Assembly (NCBI RefSeq): GCF_901933205.1
Contig: NC_044571.1
Coordinates: forward strand, 73,099,689 to 73,163,688
DNA length: 64,000 nucleotides
Direction: 5' to 3'
Origin: Camarhynchus parvulus
Taxonomy: Eukaryota; Chordata; Aves; Passeriformes; Thraupidae
The notes below the pieces were generated by a model that worked only from the letters and a program-made list of their open reading frames with translations, ran no database searches and was not told the DNA's origin. Both the position numbers and the translations under genes were made by a program. Of the stretch, positions 22,051 to 34,453 are shown one piece after another; position 1 is the stretch's first letter, and each line of letters begins with the position of its first letter.

Positions 22051-25000
22051 CGATCCTTGGCTCTTCTTTTGCTGCTTGTATCTCTCTTCCCAGACTCCAG
22101 CCTTGCCCCACTTACACAACCCTCCTCTAAAGCCCAGTAATGGTGGGATCCATCTGGCATACGGACAGACAGTTCTGTCACAACAACAACAACCAGGGTT
22201 GGAATTTTTTACTATTTTACCTGAGTATTCTTGGCCCCAGATGGTGTTACTGACATGGTCACCTATTGGTCCAGTTGGTCTTGCCCAGCCCTACTCCACA
22301 AAGGCCCCCAATACCAATGATCTCCAGAATTTGGGTGTTTCTCACACACCCAGTCTTTGCCACCTGTGCAGCCTGGATGTCCCATCTTGGCACTGACACT
22401 GCTGTCACCTTCTTGCTCTGGTTTTAGATGCGTTTAGCAATTTGTCCTGTCATATCCACGAGCTACAATTAACCCCTTAGCATGACTTTTGTGTGTGCTT
22501 AATGAATTGTCTTTCCATCTATGAATGTCAGGGGCAGCTGCTGAAAAAATCTGTGGAATTGTACTTAAGGAGCAACCCTGGAAGTCTGGACAAAGAAATG
22601 AAGGTACTAGGGACAAATTCGGAGAAGAAAAAGTTTCAATACAAAGACTTATCTCTGAAAATGTACTGAATGAAAGGTTTTCCCCTGGGTGCATACTACC
22701 TTGAAAAGCCTGGGTATTTTTAACCTGACCTTCACAAATAGGCAAATAGGGTGATGAGGGTTCAGTGAAAAATTATTTTGGCTTATTTTCCACCTCTTTA
22801 TCTTCTAGATGTTTAATCCAAGCATCAAAAAGTAATAATAGAACATGTGAGATTTATGAAGTCAAGTATGTTTGTGCCTGCATTTTACATAGAAAAGGAC
22901 CCAAGTAGAGAGTCTGCAAATGGCATAACAGAGGTGTCTGGAAAAAGCTGTGTTCCTGTAACTGCCAGGTGACCACAGTGTCCAGCTCTTGAAAAATGTG
23001 TAGACTACCAACTTGGACATGCTGGATGTCACTGAAATCAGGAAGGCTCAGCAAAGGGGATTCTGCTTCAGCTCATTTCTGAAAGCACTCTCGTTTTATG
23101 TACCTTTGTTTTTTGATATGACAGATACTAAATACACTCACTGGAAATCCTGACTTGTTAGTCTTTAGAAGCTACAAGAGACTATGAGCTTGAGACTAGA
23201 TCTGGACAAATGCAACCTGAATGGCTGTGACTAAAAAAATCAAAACAAATGAATTTGCAAAATTATTTTTCCTCAGGTATTCCAAATGTAACATCCTCAT
23301 GAATAAGCCTAAAAATTCCCCAGGCAGAATATTAAAACAAAAAAAAGGTAACAGAGAAAATATAAAATAAAATTGAATATTTCACTGAAAGAAAGACAAG
23401 TAATTTGGTTAAACACAATATGTTATTTGCTTACATTAGTTTTTAATTTCGGTGAAGAAAGAAAGTAAGAAAAAAAAATCACTTGGATTTGACCCAAAAC
23501 ACTGATAAAGGGATAGTTTGAATAACACCCTGAATGGGAAAACACATTAGAGAGGACCAACTCTGCAGTACAAGTCTGGCTAGAAAGTGATGCTCAGACC
23601 ATGCTCTAGGCTAGAGACCAGATATGAAACCTACTTTTACAGTTCAATCAACCTTTTAACCCAATTTTACCCAGGAGCACTAAATCTTGACACAGACCAT
23701 GGGAAGAACTAATGTTAGGGATTAAATAACACACCCATAGCAGGTGCCCATAATATATCCCTAAGTGTCCAGGAACTGTATTAGTGGAATTTTTCTATTT
23801 CTAAAGAAAGTATAGCGAAGCATGGAGAATGAGAAGGGTGAACAACATAGCACTTTTCAGTGTATCAGAAAGTGGGGTTTTTTTAAGCTAAAAGTATATT
23901 AGTTTCCTTAAATACTTTCAAAATTATCAGATTGCTATAATGCATAATACTCAGCTGAAATCCCAGTTTAATTACCACTTTTATGTTTAAATTTGGTTCT
24001 TTATCCATAAAATACTGTGAGGCCTCCTGATTGTATTTAATATCCTCACTTCGATGCTCTGCATGTACCCTGAGCAACGCTCACATGAAGCAATGCTGAG
24101 TTACACTTTCCAAATGCCACCTCATTTCATGCAAAGGAAATTAGATTCCTTTTTTAATTTAATCTTGGTTCTATTTAATTAAAGTCTTAAGAATTGTTTT
24201 GTTTTTGAAAAAATTGTTTAATAGAGGCTTTTGTATAAATCATTCACTATGAGTTTGAATTTTATACAAAATATTCTAGGCTATGAATAAATTTCTAAGT
24301 GCTGGCAGGACCAAAATGCTAAAGAGCTGGGTGACAGGGATGACAAAGAGCTTCTTTATTTCTGCCTTAGAAGAGCTGTAAGAGGAAAAAGTTTGTGATT
24401 CTTCTCTGGTATCTTTGCTATTCATCTTACGTGCATGGTTTTGGAGAGAAAGACTAATGGAAGAACTGCTTATGCTTCTTATTCCTCTTCCATATTTTTT
24501 TTCATTTGCACTATTCCTGAATAATTTTCCTTCCTTCAGACTAGTTAAGTAGGAGTATTTGATCTAGGAACCTAGCAGAGGACACTGTGATGCTGAGAAG
24601 CTTTATGGAAATGATTCCTGACTGCAGGCATCTCTGAATCAGAAGCATTCAACTTGAGAGACTGAAAGCAGCAAGATCTGCAGAGTGCTCCAGCTCTGAG
24701 AATCTGCTTCATTAGCACCCATTTCTAAAGCATCACAATGGAGCAGCCAGCCACTCTGGGGATGCTAGCTGGGTGTCAAACACCTCAGCAAGCATTTTCA
24801 AGCTGGGATCACTCCATAAGCCTGCTTTCAAGAACTCCTGCTCTGCAGGTTGAAACATCTGGGGAAAAAAAATGTAGACGATCAGTGGAGAAACTCACAG
24901 GGAAGGAGGGAGTGGAGAAGAGAGACAAGATATTTCTCATCAAAAACATTTCACAAAATTAAACCCAAAGGCATAATGTGCATAGCGTGTTTCTCCTCAA

Positions 25001-28000
25001 ACAGAAGAGCATTGACACACAGAAAGGTAGGAAAGTACAAAGAGGATTACAAAATTGGATTCACTAGGCTAAAAAAGAGGCACAGATTTAAGTCACTGAG
25101 GAGTAGAGTTAGGTCTGGAAGAAGTAAATGCAGACAGTTCCCTGCTTTGGAGACAGAATTTGGCTTCCAGAGCAATGCTTACATCCATTCTGAATGGAAA
25201 AAGCATCCTAATCATCCTGTATCTGAGGAATTGGAAGGAATATCAAATAAGGACTTGAACTCCAGGACACATTCTGCATATCATATTTGCAGCTCATGCA
25301 TATTCTACTCAGTCTCTGGGTGCTTCCAGTGGGGGTTTTGCTGCTAACAACCCTTCTCAAATGGTTCTCTGCTTTTTCAGTCTTTGTTTTCAATATTATT
25401 TAGTTTTCATCTCACTACTTTACTTGGTGATATGTGAATGCTCTAGAAGTCCACTCAGGAATATTGTATACTTGGTCTCCTTGACCCAGCAACCTGGCTT
25501 CCCATTTTCTGAATGCCTCCTCCAGCTCCTGCCTGCCCTGAGGGACAGCCCATGCCCATGGGTGTTAGGCACAGGCCAGACATGCTGCCTTGGCTGCAGG
25601 GATCTGGAACAAGCACTGCTCTCAGCCACTCTGGAGCTGCTCATCAACCCTCTCCTCACCTTACAGCAGGATAAATGCATGTACAGCTACTTCATCAGCT
25701 CATCCTGTCAGAAAGGTAAGGTTTTATAAACGTGGGCAACAGTGTTTAAGGTAAATCAGGTTATTTTGGCAGAAACCACTTCAGGAGCAGTGAAACAAGA
25801 GGACACCAACCCCCTGTTGGGAGGCTGGGGAAGGCAATCAGGGGCAGCAGAGGACTGGCTAAGAAAGGTCGTGTCTTCTACCCTGTGTAACTTGCAACTG
25901 CTCCTTATATTTGACCTCAAACACATGAAAAAATACACATAGGTCACTTCATGTCCAATATTTTAAAATATATTTATCTTGTTTCTTTGTTTGCCTTGCT
26001 TTCCATAATTAAAAAATAATTTTTTTTCCTTTTTAATACAGGTTTTAGACTAAGATTTTTGAAAGAACAAGCCTTTCTAGTTTGGCCTTTAAGAAGCATT
26101 CATGCAGTGCCACTCCTTACTGCGCCAGGACCTGTAGGCAATACTGTACTACAAACAATAAACACTATCACCATCTTGAAATTTCTTAGTTGCACTGAAG
26201 CATTCTTCAGCACTCTAACAGTTTGTTTCAGTTTTAAGAGATTTTCCATACAGCATGTTCCAAGCAGCAGAATTGGATATGGAAAAATCTGTCGAAAGGA
26301 CCTGCTGAGCCCAAACTCTGTTTAAAATTGAACAATCACACAAGTGAGATTCACATTACAGTGCCCTTTACCTTGGACAAATTGTATGTTCCCTGGAAGA
26401 GCTTCCCCAGCATGAAAACCTTGCATTGCAGCTTAGCAATTAAGTTTACCCCCATGCAAGCCATCAAAGCCTTGTTATATTGAGTAACCTGGGTCAGAAT
26501 TGGAGAACAAACAGAATGAAAGATGTTTATTAAATTATGAACCCCTTTGGAAGAAAAAAAAGAGAAAGCCTATTCTAAACATAATGTCATCCAGTTAGAA
26601 AACACTATAAATAAATAAAGCAGCAGCAGCAGCTTCCTAGGAAGTTCACTTACAAACACAATCCCTTCAAAATCCAATTTTGCTTTTTGTTTTTAACGTT
26701 ATCATTATCTAAGCTTGAAATTAACACATTTTTTATTCATCTGACATCCCACTTGGAGTTATTCCTTTGAGAATCTTCTACAGTTACCAGACCATGCCCT
26801 GAAAAAGCATTGCCAACCACAATGATAAATATAAAATCCTTTAATTTCTAGGATGCATTCTATTTTTCTTGAAACTAATTTTTATTTCAAACTATGTAAA
26901 TGCAGCTGTTTTAGTGACTTTCTTGCCATCATTTTCTTGTTTATGATACTCTGTTTCACCATCTTGCTGTATATTTTAGCTATAATTTTTTGCTAGGCCT
27001 TTGATTTTATTGGGCTAATGGTCTGTGGAGAACCATGCACTAATGATAACATTAAAATATTCACAAATACTGACACAAAACCTTATAAAAACATACTTAA
27101 TGGCTAGGTGTGACCTTCAAATATGTTTTGTATTTATTCATCAATACCGAATACCTCTGACATTTCTAACCCTTTGCCACTGTAATTGAATGGCCAACAC
27201 ACTCAAAATCTTTGGAAAAAATCTTTCCACACACACTCTAAATGCATACACAGTGCACAGAGGGTGACAAAATAAACCCATTTGCTTATGAAAATAATTC
27301 AAAAAGCAGGGCAGGGAGGGCCTTGCCCTGCTCTCCCAGGCACAAGAACCAACACGTTCCCAGAACAGGAAAGGAAAATCGCGGTCCCTCTGTGCCAGGC
27401 AGAGGTTCTGCACAGCCTCCCCGATGCTCTTTCACTTGCACACCCACAGTGCAGGCCCAGGCTTCTGGTCAATCCTTCTGACCATGGGAGTCAGAAAATG
27501 GAGAAAATGTAGTCTGTGAAAAAACATGAATGGACCCAGCGCTGGTATCACTGGTGATTAACTGCAGTCAAAACAGTAAATGAACCTACTAATTGCTTCT
27601 CCTCCCAGGACATAATTTTAAACACAACACTAACCAAAGCCATGGACCAGGCAAGTGGGTGATAAATGTATATAATATATATAATATACATACAGACTAA
27701 AAACACACAACAATATTTTTTGCACTCAATTTTTCAATTATGTGTTTACATTGCCTGTTTCTGATCTTTGCTCATACTCTGACCAGTCCAATTTATTTCC
27801 ATTTCAGCTCATGAAGAGGTTCTTTAGCGGTAAAATATAGTGCAAAAAATATCAGTCTACTGAATCTGGAAAAACAAATTCCTTCCCAACAATCTGGCAC
27901 ATACGGATTCAAAAACCTACCCAGCTCCTTAAAACCAATCTGGTTAATAAAGGGCAACAAGACATGTTTTGAGAGGGTCAGATGACTGTCACATTTCCAG

Positions 28001-28366
28001 CCATATGTCATCTTTCCTTATCAAGATGCAAACTTGTGGAAAAGACTGTGACTTCTGTTAAACTTTTTTATGCACTTGCAGGGTAGAAGGGAAAGTCAAG
28101 GGTCTTTGAATGGAGATTTGTTGTCAAATTTTAACATAGTTTCATTCAAGGTTTCCAGGGGGTAAAAATATGCCAGATGGATGCCAAGTGAGTATTTCTT
28201 CTAGGCACAGTGCAAGAATCAGCACCAGAAAATAATTTGTGGAAGAGCTTTTCATCCTTTTCTGAGGCTCCCAGAAAAGTGGCTGAAAATGTGTTCTGTA
28301 GTGTTGTAAGCCACACTCAATTTCCTGTGTGGTCCTCCCATACCTCCATCTCAAACCCTACTGCTG
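22051..28366. other. 6.3 kb non-coding DNA, nothing recognised
   Basis: No transposon or exon recognised over a long stretch. Minor marks: (CAA)4 near 22180, an AT-rich low-complexity patch at 24110-24300, (CAG)4 followed by the 12-bp palindrome cttcctaggaag near 26620-26643, and a TA-rich patch at 27668-27692. A 165-codon plus frame at 24850-25347 is basic and cysteine-containing but matches nothing known and has no domain. Confidence 0.55.
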
Positions 28367-28394
28367 TTATCTTTTCATGGTTATCTTTTCATGG
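28367..28394 (+). repeat. Perfect 14-bp tandem duplication
   Basis: The unit ttatcttttcatgg occurs twice head to tail (28367-28380, 28381-28394) without mismatch. This is a recent replication-slippage type duplication with no other visible meaning. Confidence 0.92.
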
Positions 28395-31300
28395 AACTGT
28401 AGGGGCTGCTTTCAAATTCCCATTTCAAATGCAAGATTTTGATAATTCAATGTGCATTTCTAAGAAAGTATTGTCCTTTCAGGTTGCAGAATAGAACCAG
28501 GGCTTAATGATCATTTCCCTGCTACCCAATCTGCCATGAGAAGATGTCCCTTGTGGCATCTCTTACATTCTGAGCCTTCACAGGGATTTCAGGGCCTGTG
28601 GGGCATAGTTCTTTGCCATGACTCCCACAGCTTTTCCATCTTGTCTCCTGTTAAAGCTTCTTAGCTATTTTCTTAGCTTTTTCCCTCACTCAGTGAGCAC
28701 TACTTCTGGTATTAAAAGTACTTGCAGCTGCTCTTTTCATGTTTGTGCTCCTATTCTTCACTGGTCTGCTGCAATCTCCTCTGTGCTGCCAGTATGTAGG
28801 TCAGCATCACTTTTGCTCCAGCTGCTGTTAGCGAGTGATCTGGGCCTGAATGTAAGTTCTGCTGATGAACTGGTTGTCTCCTTTGCCAAAAATTATTCTG
28901 CCTCTTATTAATTCTTCTTTTAACATTCAGTATATGCAATGTTCAGCAAAACTGTGATCTGCAGTAATAAAAGCTTCATCTGCTTGCCCTTGTTCTTGGC
29001 ACCTCCTAGCAAATTTGGCCTTTTCATGTATTATATTCTGCTTGTCTGTGACATCGACTTCAAAAGTCTCTTTTTTTCCTTTTTTTTTTTCATCTTTTTT
29101 TCTTTCTTCAATGTGAGACACAGACAAGCAACAGCAGCAGGAGTAGCCAGGGCAAATACCAAGGAATCTACATGGTATTCTTATACCTTTCTGAATGAAC
29201 TCCTGAACTTTTCAGCTTCAGCAGCAGCTAAGTTACCAAAATCAATATTCTGCTTTTTCCTTTGTCTGCCCAGGAACCTGAAGGAAAACCCTCTGAAGGA
29301 GTGGCACTACAGCAGAAAGATAAAGCAATAATGAGCTGAGAGGTGATGGTATGGTAATGGGTGGTTGCTTCTAATGATCTCTCTGTGTATCAGTTTTAAT
29401 ATGCACCCACAGCAGATGTGGGAGATGACAAAGAGAGTTGGACAGCTGTGTGACATTAAGCCCTGTGTTTCAGCCCCTGCTGACACATTCCCTTTTCACC
29501 AACACCTTTTGCCTTTTCTCCATCTTCTTCCCTTTCCCCTAAGAAAACTGTTAATGGCAGCTACAAAAGGCAGTCACCTAAATGTGCATGTCATTGTGAA
29601 AGTTTTCCATGGCTTCAGCAGGTTTTTTACTACTGTAAGCATTGCTATTTTTAGCTGCATATTAGCTACTAAGAAATGCAGAACCTTTTTATATTTCCAT
29701 TTTTTTGTTTGTTTATTTATTTGTTTAGGTTTTTGTTTGTTTTGTTTTATTTTGTGGGAAGAAAATGCTTTCCATTTCATTAGAACCACAGGAAAAGAAT
29801 GCAAAGTGTGACTGTCAGCTGTTAATAATGAGCTGTGTGGCATCTTTCAGTCAAGTGTCAGAGACATTAAGAAATTAAGCCTTACAATATAGCTACAAGA
29901 AATGATTTTTTGGTAAGAATGCTTGCTACTTGTACTGCCAGTGTGATAGCATCATAATTTTTTATGATAAACAATAATACCAGCAGTCATCATTATCAGA
30001 AATACAATAAATCAAAACTGACTTATCTAAAAATGGGATTTCCCACAGGATATGTAATTTCAAGACTGCAGCCTTGACTGAAGAGGATTGTTTAGATTTT
30101 TCTGCAAAATCCTCAGGTTTATAGTATTTTTCACAACCTTGTGCTTGGTAAGAATATGTATAGCCCTCCATCAACCATTGTGTCTTTCCTTTCTATTCAT
30201 TTTTCCTGTTGTCTGTCTGAAGCGATAGCAATTTCTGCATTTCTTTCAGTGATGAGAAGCAATGATCAGTCAAAGACAGAGCATCACATTCTGTGTTTCA
30301 CTGTCTGGAGCAAGGAGACAGCCCAAGAATCATGAACACATTAAAAACCTACGTGGTGGGCTTGTTTCTGGTTTTTTCTCTCTTTTGTGTGCTATATAGC
30401 TCTCAGGGTGATTTCCATGTATATTTAGCATAAAAAGTGTGGTAGTCTGTTTCTTCTAACATCGTGAAATTCAAAGAGATAAGGCTGGAACACTTGAGAG
30501 CCTGACATTAAATAAACATAGCCCCTGGATAAATAGTTAGTACTTCAGAAAATGAGGCCACCTACTTAAGTGCTAAGTGTGGGTTTACGTGTCTCTCTCT
30601 ATAAACAGCCAGGCATGAGCATTTTAACCCAGTGCATAAACCCCCACATAATTAAACTGGACAGTGTATCTGTGCTTCACTGGTACAAGAACAAGGGCAA
30701 CTGAAAACCCTAGGAGTGATTTGCCATAGGAAAAATATGAGATATGTCTTCAGATAACCAGTTTGTCTTCAAACATGCTAGGGGGGATGTCAAAATTTTT
30801 TGAGACTTCTGGAGTCCATCTTGGGTTTCAGTTGGAAGGATGTATGAAGATCTAAAATTTCAAGCCAAATGTTTTCTAAAAATGTAGCTTTGGATGAAGC
30901 AAAGCTATTAATTTTGATCAAATTTAAAATTATTGATTTCAATTTTTATCGCAGTATGTGCATGAAATAGAATACAATAACAACATTTTAGGCCATTTGG
31001 AAATCAGGAAATTAATTTGAGACCTACTTGTTTCTGCAGAGAATTTTTGCATTATTGAATCAGGATTTTCAATGGAAAATGTCCCTCAAAAAACTTTTTG
31101 ACCATGACTACGTGAGATCCAGCACCAAGAAGGAAACTGAAGCCTTCATATCCAAGACCACATGTTGTACCATGAGTGTTGTACCTTCCACTGTGCTACT
31201 GAGAGGATACACACAGAACTACAGCCATGATCCAGCAATGAACTAGCAAGGACTTTAACCCTGCCATTTTAGTTGGAAGCAATTAGGAACAGCTCAGACA

Positions 31301-32987
31301 GAGAAACTTCGGCTACTTGAAACCAAGCACAAAAATAGCTTGAAAAGTTAAGCTGTAAATTAAAACTGATAGTAGTTGTATAGGTCTGAAATTAATTATT
31401 GCACAACTTTTTCTGTAACGTAATCCAAAGTATATTTTAATTGGATTCTAATGTTTTCTTTTTTAAGGAGACAGCTGGAGTTCCAGCTGGCCTCATTTCT
31501 CACAACACAATCTATTTTGTACTATAATACCTCCAATATGGTAATTACCATTGTTGGTTGTAAAAAACGGTAAAGTTTCAGTCTGGACAATTTCATCTGG
31601 CCTTGCAATAAAGCTGACTCCACTTTCAGTTGCTGTTGCTGAGCATATTAAAAATTATGTACCACCGAAAACAGCACTGAATAGCCAGACAAAAATATAT
31701 AATTGTCTGGTATTTGAGCATATCCGTTAAAAACAGATGATTCAAATGCAAAAAAGCATTCATTAAAAATAGAAATATATTGTACTGAAATCCACTATTG
31801 GCTTTCTTAGTGGTAAAATCCAAATTCACTGCTTATAATATTGTTGTCCAAAAGGAACAGCTGCATTTTGATCATGAGAAAAACAAAGTATTGAACAAAA
31901 GAATACTGAATATGTTACCTATTCTAGCAGTATGCCTCCAGCCTTGCACACCAGCTCCAAAGCAATGCCCTCCACCACAGCCAGGCTACTAAAGGTTTTT
32001 AGGACCACTGTTTGTGTGACATGCAGAAGCTGTCCAACCTCAGGAAATCATCAGTCTGAAGGATAGAGGAAGTTTAATGTCCTGAAAGTTATTTCCTCTC
32101 TTTGTTTCATCTACAAAGACTGCATGGTTGCTTTCCCAGCACACTGAAGTGCTTGGAGACAAAGTCACATCCATTAGGCCTAGCTGGACAGACAAATTGG
32201 ATGTAATAGGAGTGTTTGAGACCTCTTGTGCTGAGACAGATAATGCTGATGGCAGACTAAAAGCACAAAGGGGTTGAAGTGATCTGGACCAGCCAGGACA
32301 TGCAGGTAGTGACAACAACAAAACATATTTTAAGCATCACTTGCAAGCTGGAGTAGTTCCCAGTGCAAAACATGTACATGTGCCATGTGACCACAGTGAA
32401 ACTGGTCCTTTTGCTGTTTTAATAATCAAACACAGAGAATAATTTTTTCAAAGTGCAGCTGTGCTGTGAATTCATGTTCTGTACCTAGAGGATGAAGGCT
32501 ACAGAAAATGTCAGACTGTTTCCTCCATGCCCCTCTCAAACCATCCCCAACATCAGGCACATGGGGCAAATCAGGCAGTAAAGCTCCAGGGAACAGAACT
32601 CACTATGAGACTTCCACTTGTGCTTCACTGGGGCAGCATCCTTCCAGTGAGACTGCAGCTAGGCTGTAGGGAAGGGAGGGCAGTGCCAACCCCTTCCTGG
32701 TGCAACAGGAAGTCAGGATCTGTCCAGCTCCCTGCTGACCCAGCTTGGCTAGTTGTTCATTGCCCATTTCTGTAGCTCAACCTGTGTACTGTGCTTTAAA
32801 AGGTCTGCAGATGGATGAGCAGTGAAATTCGTTGTTTTCTTCATCCCTTTGGTGGCGTCATTTGAGAAAATAAAAATGAGACTGTCCATATCCTACTAAT
32901 GTCCACAAAATTACATTCCCAGATATTACTGTCTCTACAACCTCAGCAACCACGATGGCTTTAAAAGATAAGCCAGCTTGATATTTA
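28395..32987. other. 4.6 kb non-coding DNA with T-rich tracts
   Basis: No gene or transposon recognised. Low-complexity tracts: T-rich with C breaks at 29068-29108 and a TTTG/TTTA tract at 29701-29755. Frames of 130-148 codons (28939-29331, 29365-29811) run through these T-rich tracts and are compositional. Confidence 0.55.
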
Positions 32988-33043
32988 GATTTATTAATTT
33001 TCCCTCCTAAGGCAGGATTTATTAATTTTCCTGCCTAAGGCAG
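32988..33043 (+). repeat. 28-bp tandem duplication
   Basis: Two head-to-tail copies (32988-33015, 33016-33043) of a unit starting gatttattaattttcc and ending ctaaggcag, differing at two positions. The junction also forms an 8-bp inverted repeat (aggcagga/tcctgcct). It lies 120 bp before the GGAA microsatellite. Confidence 0.9.
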
Positions 33044-33161
33044 TTTGGGGCTAAGCGTATATATTTTCAGGCTTTATGTGTTGAATGTTTTGTGAGTTTG
33101 TTAAGTTTTGAAATAAGTTCAGTTTCCACTTAGAAAAAACCCAGGAATTTGGTGCACAGGC

Positions 33162-33433
33162 GGAAGGAAGGAAAGGAAGGAAGGAAAGGAAGGAAGGAAA
33201 GGAAGGAAAGGAAGGAAAGGAAGGAAGGAAGGAAGGAAGGAAGGAAGGAAGGAAGGAAGGAAGGAAGGAAGGAAGGAAGGAAGGAAGGAAGGAAGGAAGG
33301 AAGGAAGGAAGGAAGGAAGGAAGGAAGGAAGGAAGGAAGGAAGGAAGGAAGGAAGGAAGGAAGGAAGGAAGGAAGGAAGGAAGGAAGGAAGGAAGGAAGG
33401 AAGGAAGGAAGGAAGGAAGGATGGATGGATGGA
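33162..33433 (+). repeat. Long (GGAA)n microsatellite, about 270 bp
   Basis: Purine-only tract. The first 55 bp mix GGAA with five GGAAA units at regular spacing. From about 33219 to 33420 it is pure GGAA (about 50 units). It ends in four GGAT units at the 3' edge. All-purine mirror symmetry allows triplex (H-DNA). Each unit carries the GGAA core recognised by ETS transcription factors. The long frames on both strands (repeats of E-G-R-K or P-S-F-L) are artefacts of the tract. Length is probably polymorphic, and assembly length may be unreliable. Confidence 0.97.
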
Positions 33434-34205
33434 TTTTGGGATTCATGGGATTCTCCTCTCGTTTATATGAGTTTCACATTCATGTTAATGTTTGATTGAA
33501 CACTGCTATGAAAGGAGAAGTGTTCAAAACCCAGGAGAAAAGTGTTTCCCATCAGAGCAACTGGAACTTGAGCCCAGAGTGCAAACATTAATGAAGATAT
33601 GTTTGCAGAGCAGCTACAGACCCAGATAGATTCTCAATGAAAAGTAAATCAGAGTCAGTATATTTAACAAATTTATGCTCTTTACTGATGCCATTTGGAC
33701 TAAGTTCTTGTACTGAGTTAAGAGATTAAGGGACAGTTTCAGGGGGGTGCGAAGTGCTGCTTTCAGCAAATAGTTGAGTTTCTGAGCAAATAATCCACTG
33801 TGAAGCGCTGCCTTACTGCAGTCCTCACCTCAGGGGCTAATACACTCTAGCCTGTAATTGCCTAGAGATGTCTATCCAGTTTGGAAGCATTCTGTTGGAG
33901 AGGAAAACATTTAATCCTGCTTAGTATCCTGTTGATCAGGTCATCACGGGTGGGAACATGTTGCAATCCAGCAGGCAGCATTTTGCCTTTCTGGGAAACT
34001 GTTTGTGCTCTGTATAAAAGGTCCATTAATGGAATACACATGGGTTTAGTTTCAGCAGGGACTTTTTTCCTATGTGAAGGGTGTTGGTGTTTCTAGAAAC
34101 CAGAACACACTGTCTTTCTCTTCCCTGGAATTAATAACTAGGTCATTTGAAGCAAACAGGGTTATTTTCCATCGTGCCAGATGAAGAGGAAATTCACTTC
34201 AAGAA
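33434..34205. other. Non-coding DNA, nothing recognised
   Basis: No exon or repeat recognised between the microsatellite and the CR1. Confidence 0.5.
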
Positions 34206-34453
34206 CATAATGGTTTTAAACTGACAGTAGGCTTAGATAGACAGTAAGAAGAAATTCTTCTCTGTGAGGGTGATGAGGCACTGGCACAGGCTGCCCAGAG
34301 AAGCTGTGCAGGCCCCATCCCTGGCAGTGTCCAAGGCCAGGTTGGATGGAGCAACGTGGTCTAGTGGAAGTTGTCCCTGCCCGTGACAGGGAGGTTGGAA
34401 CTGGATGGCCTTTAAGGTGCATTCCAACCCAAAATATCCTATGATTCTATGAT
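34206..34453 (+). mobile_element. CR1 LINE, well-preserved 3' UTR
   Basis: Plus-strand CR1 from 'taatggttttaaactgac' through 'gaagaaattcttctctgtga', 'gaggcactggcacaggctgc', 'ccagagaagctgtgcagg' and 'gacagggaggttggaact'. It ends at the octamers 'cctatgattctatgat' (34453). It keeps the whole last 250 bp of a CR1 with few differences from the recalled pattern, so it is among the younger copies here. There is no coding sequence. Confidence 0.95.

Noticed and set aside
24850..25347. 165-codon plus-strand open frame, basic, with several cysteines
   Set aside because: No zinc-finger spacing or other motif, no homology recognised, and its ATG lies in an A-rich stretch without exon signals.
29365..29811. 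148-codon plus frame
   Set aside because: Runs through a TTTG/TTTA low-complexity tract giving an F- and C-rich product; compositional.
33051..33499. Frames of 131 and 116 codons made of P-S-F-L or E-G-R-K repeats
   Set aside because: Direct translation of the GGAA microsatellite, which lacks stops in these frames; not a protein.
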